DNA of 8,833 bases from JAAEEP01 sp035529155 (GTDB lineage: Archaea; Thermoplasmatota; Thermoplasmata; Methanomassiliicoccales; JAAEEP01). The notes below the pieces were generated by a model. The model saw only the letters and a program-made list of their open reading frames with translations, ran no database searches and was not told where the DNA came from. The first letter of the stretch is position 1; every line of letters starts with the position of its first letter. The stretch covers positions 1-8,833 of the forward strand of contig DATKXF010000056.1 of the NCBI GenBank assembly GCA_035529155.1, read 5' to 3'. Both the position numbers and the translations under genes were made by a program. Below are positions 6,152-8,833 of the stretch, in pieces.

Positions 6152-7078
6152 TCATTCTTCGATCTCTGTCCTTGTACCGCTCCTCCCGAGCAGTACCACC
6201 CTGCTGTCTGCCTTCTGCTTCAGGATCTCCATTCCGAGCTTGGATCCTAACCTTCTTGAGAATTCCACTATGTTGGCATGGGAAGGCATGTTGGTCAGGT
6301 TCAGTCGTCGCCTGGAGCCTCCCACGAAGACGAATCCCTTAGGCTCAACGAAAGTGGGCTGAGCCCTCTCGTCGAGCTTCGCATATTGCTCTTCCCAGCC
6401 CAAATTCCAATCCTTGACCAGGGTGTGCCTTATCACAGTTCTCGTATTCAGGGAAGGCATGATCTCCAGGGTGCGGTTCAGCCTCTTCCATCCATCTGGA
6501 ATGAGGGGAACGCACAGCTTGTTGTAGATTTCCTCATTCGGTGCCGCCACCGTGACGTACAACTGTCTCGGAAGGGGATACAGATTTTCCAGGATCTCTG
6601 GCATGGTACCGTTTGTGACCAGGAAGGTGGTAAGCCCCCGTTTGTGGCAGACCTCCAATAGCTCCCCCAATCGGGGATAGAGTGTCGGTTCTCCCGCTAG
6701 AGATATGGCGACGTGCTTCGGCTCCCTGGCTTCATCGAACATCTCCTGCGAACATCGGGGATCGCCCTTGAATCCCGAGACGAGGATGCGTTGGTAATCG
6801 ATCAGGGCATCGAGCATCTCCCCCGGATCGGTCCATTCTCCACCCTCTGACTCGAAACCCTGCACCCGCCAGCAGAAAAGGCAGCACTGGTTGCATTTGG
6901 TAATCACTGGGGTCATCTGAAGGCATCGGTGGGATTTTATTCCATAGAAATCCTGCTTGTAGCAGTTTCTCTCGTGAAGGAGCGACTGTCTCATCCAGTG
7001 GCACAGCTTGACTGCTGCGTGATCGCCGTGGACGCGGTACTGCTGTTTATCCAGTATCTTCTTGAGGTCCTCGTTCAT
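6152..7078 (-). CDS. taw1: 4-demethylwyosine synthase Taw1 (TYW1), radical SAM
   Basis: It makes the tricyclic base of wyosine derivatives at G37 of tRNA-Phe, condensing N1-methylguanosine with carbons from pyruvate to give 4-demethylwyosine. The 308-residue protein has the archaeal single-domain length, without the flavodoxin domain of the eukaryotic enzyme. The radical SAM cluster motif is C62-x3-C66-x2-C69 in KCNQCCLFCWR. C26, C39 and C52 can hold the second 4Fe-4S cluster, and K41 in CYKQDFYG fits the lysine proposed to form a Schiff base with pyruvate. These positions match, as I recall, the numbering of the Methanocaldococcus enzyme. SLAGEPTLYP (126-135) is the family GEPT motif for SAM binding, followed by FLVTNGT (152-158). 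The gene follows rfcL by eight bases and has an AGGTG site, so it is probably cotranscribed. A methyl donor partner (Trm5) is not in the window. Confidence 0.95.
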   Translation of the reverse strand: MNEDLKKILDKQQYRVHGDHAAVKLCHWMRQSLLHERNCYKQDFYGIKSHRCLQMTPVITKCNQCCLFCWRVQGFESEGGEWTDPGEMLDALIDYQRILVSGFKGDPRCSQEMFDEAREPKHVAISLAGEPTLYPRLGELLEVCHKRGLTTFLVTNGTMPEILENLYPLPRQLYVTVAAPNEEIYNKLCVPLIPDGWKRLNRTLEIMPSLNTRTVIRHTLVKDWNLGWEEQYAKLDERAQPTFVEPKGFVFVGGSRRRLNLTNMPSHANIVEFSRRLGSKLGMEILKQKADSRVVLLGRSGTRTEIEE

Positions 7079-7084
7079 CCCAAC

Positions 7085-7089
7085 ACCTA
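7085..7089 (-). promoter_or_regulatory. Ribosome binding site of taw1 overlapping the rfcL stop
   Basis: On the minus strand TAGGTGTTGGGATG contains the rfcL stop TAG, whose AG is also the beginning of AGGTG, five bases before the taw1 ATG at 7078. This supports translational coupling of the two genes. Confidence 0.55.
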
Positions 7090-8508
7090 GAATTCGAAAA
7101 GGTTCCTCTGGGATCCCACATCTTTAGGCTCGGGCCTCTCCTCCTGGGGGAGAGGGGCCTCATCTATCAACCTGGTGACGTCACCCCTTTCAGTGACATC
7201 CCTCACCTTGGCGATCTCAGCCATCAGGTGCTTAACCGCCTGGGAATCGATCTTCTCCCCAAGCAGGAAGGCCATCTCTTCCTGCTCGAGATCGAGATCT
7301 ATGGATAATGCAATCCTGAAGTCTCGGTTCTTCTGAAATAGCCAACTCAAGTATGGGAGGATGTCCCCCCTCGCCCGTGATTTTGATGTGTGAGCCTTTG
7401 CACCTATCTTCTCCGATATGCTGGATTGTACTGCGCGCCTGGCCTTGGTGCGGGACATCTTAATCAGATATCCCGGGAAGCGGAACCTGGAGTATCCTCT
7501 GTGTGGCTTGTCCCTTGATGCCGCCACTCCGAAGCTGAGCATGTCAGAGGCATAGGACCAGAATCCGAAGTACTGCCTTCTGATGACCCTTCCCAGGAAT
7601 AGATCGGCCCGGCACAGCGCTTCCATGCCCTTCACCAGCTCCTCGGGGTCCCTGTATTCGTACGGCAGGTTCTCCTCTACCCAGAGTTTCACGCTGTCCA
7701 ATGTCTCGTCCACGTCCATCATCATTCCACGGGCTTTCGAGGGATCGCTTCCTTTAAAGATCTCCGTCATGAGATCGTACATAGTCTTTGATACGAATCT
7801 GTTCTGGAGGATTGCGGCGTCCTTCTCGGAGATCTCCTTCCTGCCCATGGCCAAGGACTGTAGGTCCCTGACTGCCGCCCGCAGGTCACCATTGGAATTA
7901 TCAGCGATCATGTCCAGAGCTCGCTGGGAGACCTTGAGGCCTTCAATCTGCACTATCCTGCCGAGAACCTTGCTGATGGTGTTCGCCTTGACCTTGGAGA
8001 AACTTACATGTTTGGTACGGGAGGCAATGGCCGAACTCCTTCGTTTCAGCTCGTAGAAGTCGTTTACTATGAGGATCACTGGCTGCCGAGTCTTTTGGAT
8101 CAAGTCTGAGATCGCTGGTATACCTCCCCTGTCCTCCCTGCCGAAGACATTGTCTGCCTCGTCAAGGATGATGAGCTTTCTGAAGCCTTTCTGGCTCGAA
8201 AGGAACTCCCCATCGTCAGTGAATGTATCGGCCAAAGCACCTCTGAGGGCAATCCTCTTGATGGCATCTGCGTTTCTCTGATCCGAGGCGTTCATTTCCA
8301 CCACGCCCCAGCCAAACTCATTCGCCAGGGCAAGAGCGGCGCTGGTCTTGCCCACTCCCGGAGGACCTATGAGGACAACGGCCTTCTTGTCGGGTTTCCC
8401 CTCCTCCCATCGCCTGGCCCAGTCTCTGAGATCCTTCACGGCTTTGGGATTGCCATGAACCTCATCAAGAGTGTCAGGTCGATACAGCTCGGTCCAGTCG
8501 CTCGCCAT
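7087..8508 (-). CDS. rfcL: Replication factor C large subunit (clamp loader)
   Basis: It is the large subunit of the archaeal clamp loader, which with four RfcS subunits opens the PCNA ring and loads it on primed DNA using ATP. From ATG 8508 there are 473 residues; a TTG directly before it is in frame but needless. The start WTELYRPDTLDEVHG is typical. Walker A is GPPGVGKT (48-55), Walker B is LIILDEAD (112-119), the sensor 1 asparagine is N149 in LIVND, and a sensor 2 arginine is R210 in NGDLRAAVRDL. The C-terminal collar domain follows, then a glutamate- and proline-rich linker. The last seven residues, QRNLFEF, form a PCNA-interacting (PIP) peptide. The SRC motif of the small subunit is absent, as expected. 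taw1 follows eight bases later. The RfcS gene is not here. Confidence 0.95.
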   Translation of the reverse strand: MASDWTELYRPDTLDEVHGNPKAVKDLRDWARRWEEGKPDKKAVVLIGPPGVGKTSAALALANEFGWGVVEMNASDQRNADAIKRIALRGALADTFTDDGEFLSSQKGFRKLIILDEADNVFGREDRGGIPAISDLIQKTRQPVILIVNDFYELKRRSSAIASRTKHVSFSKVKANTISKVLGRIVQIEGLKVSQRALDMIADNSNGDLRAAVRDLQSLAMGRKEISEKDAAILQNRFVSKTMYDLMTEIFKGSDPSKARGMMMDVDETLDSVKLWVEENLPYEYRDPEELVKGMEALCRADLFLGRVIRRQYFGFWSYASDMLSFGVAASRDKPHRGYSRFRFPGYLIKMSRTKARRAVQSSISEKIGAKAHTSKSRARGDILPYLSWLFQKNRDFRIALSIDLDLEQEEMAFLLGEKIDSQAVKHLMAEIAKVRDVTERGDVTRLIDEAPLPQEERPEPKDVGSQRNLFEF

Positions 8509-8530
8509 CAACAGTCTCTATCCATTTATG

Positions 8531-8540
8531 AAATAAATAA
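8531..8540 (-). promoter_or_regulatory. TATA box of the rfcL-taw1 unit
   Basis: On the minus strand this reads TTATTTATTT, centred about 27 bases upstream of ATG 8508. No Shine-Dalgarno sequence precedes the ATG, so the rfcL message is probably leaderless or nearly so. Confidence 0.5.
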
Positions 8541-8579
8541 GTGACCCTTACCCGCCTGAAAATCGGCTCTTCGCATCAC

Positions 8580-8590
8580 ATAAATATTAT
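8580..8590 (+). promoter_or_regulatory. TATA box of the divergent gene starting at 8609
   Basis: ATAAATATTAT is centred about 25 bases before ATG 8609, which has no ribosome binding site, again predicting a leaderless transcript. It lies within the 100-base divergent spacer shared with rfcL. Confidence 0.55.
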
Positions 8591-8608
8591 CTCAGGCCAT
8601 CATCAAGC

Positions 8609-8833
8609 ATGGATGAGAGAAGGATAGATTTCGGGGGGCGAAGTTTCCTAATCTCCGGTGTTGAAAAGGAGGACTGGGGGTGGATCAAGGACGGGATAGC
8701 GGAGAGCATGATCAAATCCATTCCAGAGAGTTACCAAGTGGATCCAATAAAAGTTAGGGAGAGGGCAATATTGGAGGTAGGCAAGCTTTGGGACAACCCC
8801 ACTGTCAGGAATGAATTGTTGATTGCCAAGACA
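8609..8833 (+). CDS. N-terminal fragment of a protein of unknown function (3' end outside the window)
   Basis: The frame is open for 75 codons from ATG 8609 to the window edge. It begins MDERRIDFGGRSFLISGVEK and continues with a mixed, charged sequence containing DWGWIKDGIAESMIKSIP and KVRERAILEVGKLWDN. It has no signal peptide or membrane segment and looks soluble and cytoplasmic. I do not recognise a family. The start is supported by a well-placed TATA box. A second ATG (M34 codon) is in frame but is internal to coding-looking sequence. It is divergent from rfcL, which suggests nothing firm about function. Confidence 0.6.
   Translation, partial: MDERRIDFGGRSFLISGVEKEDWGWIKDGIAESMIKSIPESYQVDPIKVRERAILEVGKLWDNPTVRNELLIAKT

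Noticed and set aside
6278..6661. 127-codon plus-strand frame opposite taw1
   Set aside because: The minus strand carries all the Taw1 cluster cysteines and the GEPT motif; this frame is its antisense shadow.
7583..8056. 157-codon plus-strand frame opposite rfcL
   Set aside because: Ser/Leu/Arg-rich antisense of a well-supported RfcL coding sequence.
1..8833. tRNA, rRNA, CRISPR array, insertion sequence or attachment site
   Set aside because: Reading the gaps and gene ends showed no cloverleaf, spaced repeats, transposase motif or terminal inverted repeats.

Overview
The window looks like ordinary chromosomal DNA from a euryarchaeon, most likely a Thermoplasmata-type lineage. The evidence is archaeal information-processing genes (20S proteasome beta subunit, KH-domain beta-CASP ribonuclease aCPSF1, replication factor C large subunit, tRNA wybutosine enzyme Taw1), archaeal TATA boxes placed about 25 bases before apparently leaderless start codons, and a glutamate at mature position 17 of the proteasome subunit, which I recall as the Thermoplasma state. 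Genus is not decidable from the sequence. An FmdE-like gene is compatible with a methanogen or a methanogen relative but does not prove one.

Layout. Bases 2-1994 (+) hold the end of an unrecognised gene followed, with an ATGA overlap, by a large two-domain TadC/GspF-type secretion or pilus membrane protein whose 5' end seems broken by a one-base frameshift. Bases 2013-2447 (-) encode a short FmdE-domain protein, convergent with the membrane protein and divergent from a DUF2085 membrane protein (2600-3154, +). A 373-base AT-rich gap (3155-3527) holds T-tracts, tandem short repeats and two TATA-like elements. It leads into psmB (3528-4184, +) and the gene for aCPSF1 (4241-6151, +), probably one transcription unit coupling protein degradation and RNA 3'-end processing or termination. 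On the minus strand, rfcL (7087-8508) and taw1 (6152-7078) form a second unit, read toward aCPSF1; the taw1 and aCPSF1 stop codons abut with no base between them. Right of rfcL, a divergent gene of unknown function (8609 to the window end, +) begins.

Most of the window is core housekeeping. I see no mobile element, CRISPR array, rRNA or tRNA, and no clear new defence or biosynthetic system. The points most worth a second look are the frameshifted secretion gene, the repeat-plus-TATA architecture ahead of psmB, the atypical FmdE-like protein, and the zero-gap convergent gene pair whose upstream partner is itself a transcription-termination factor.
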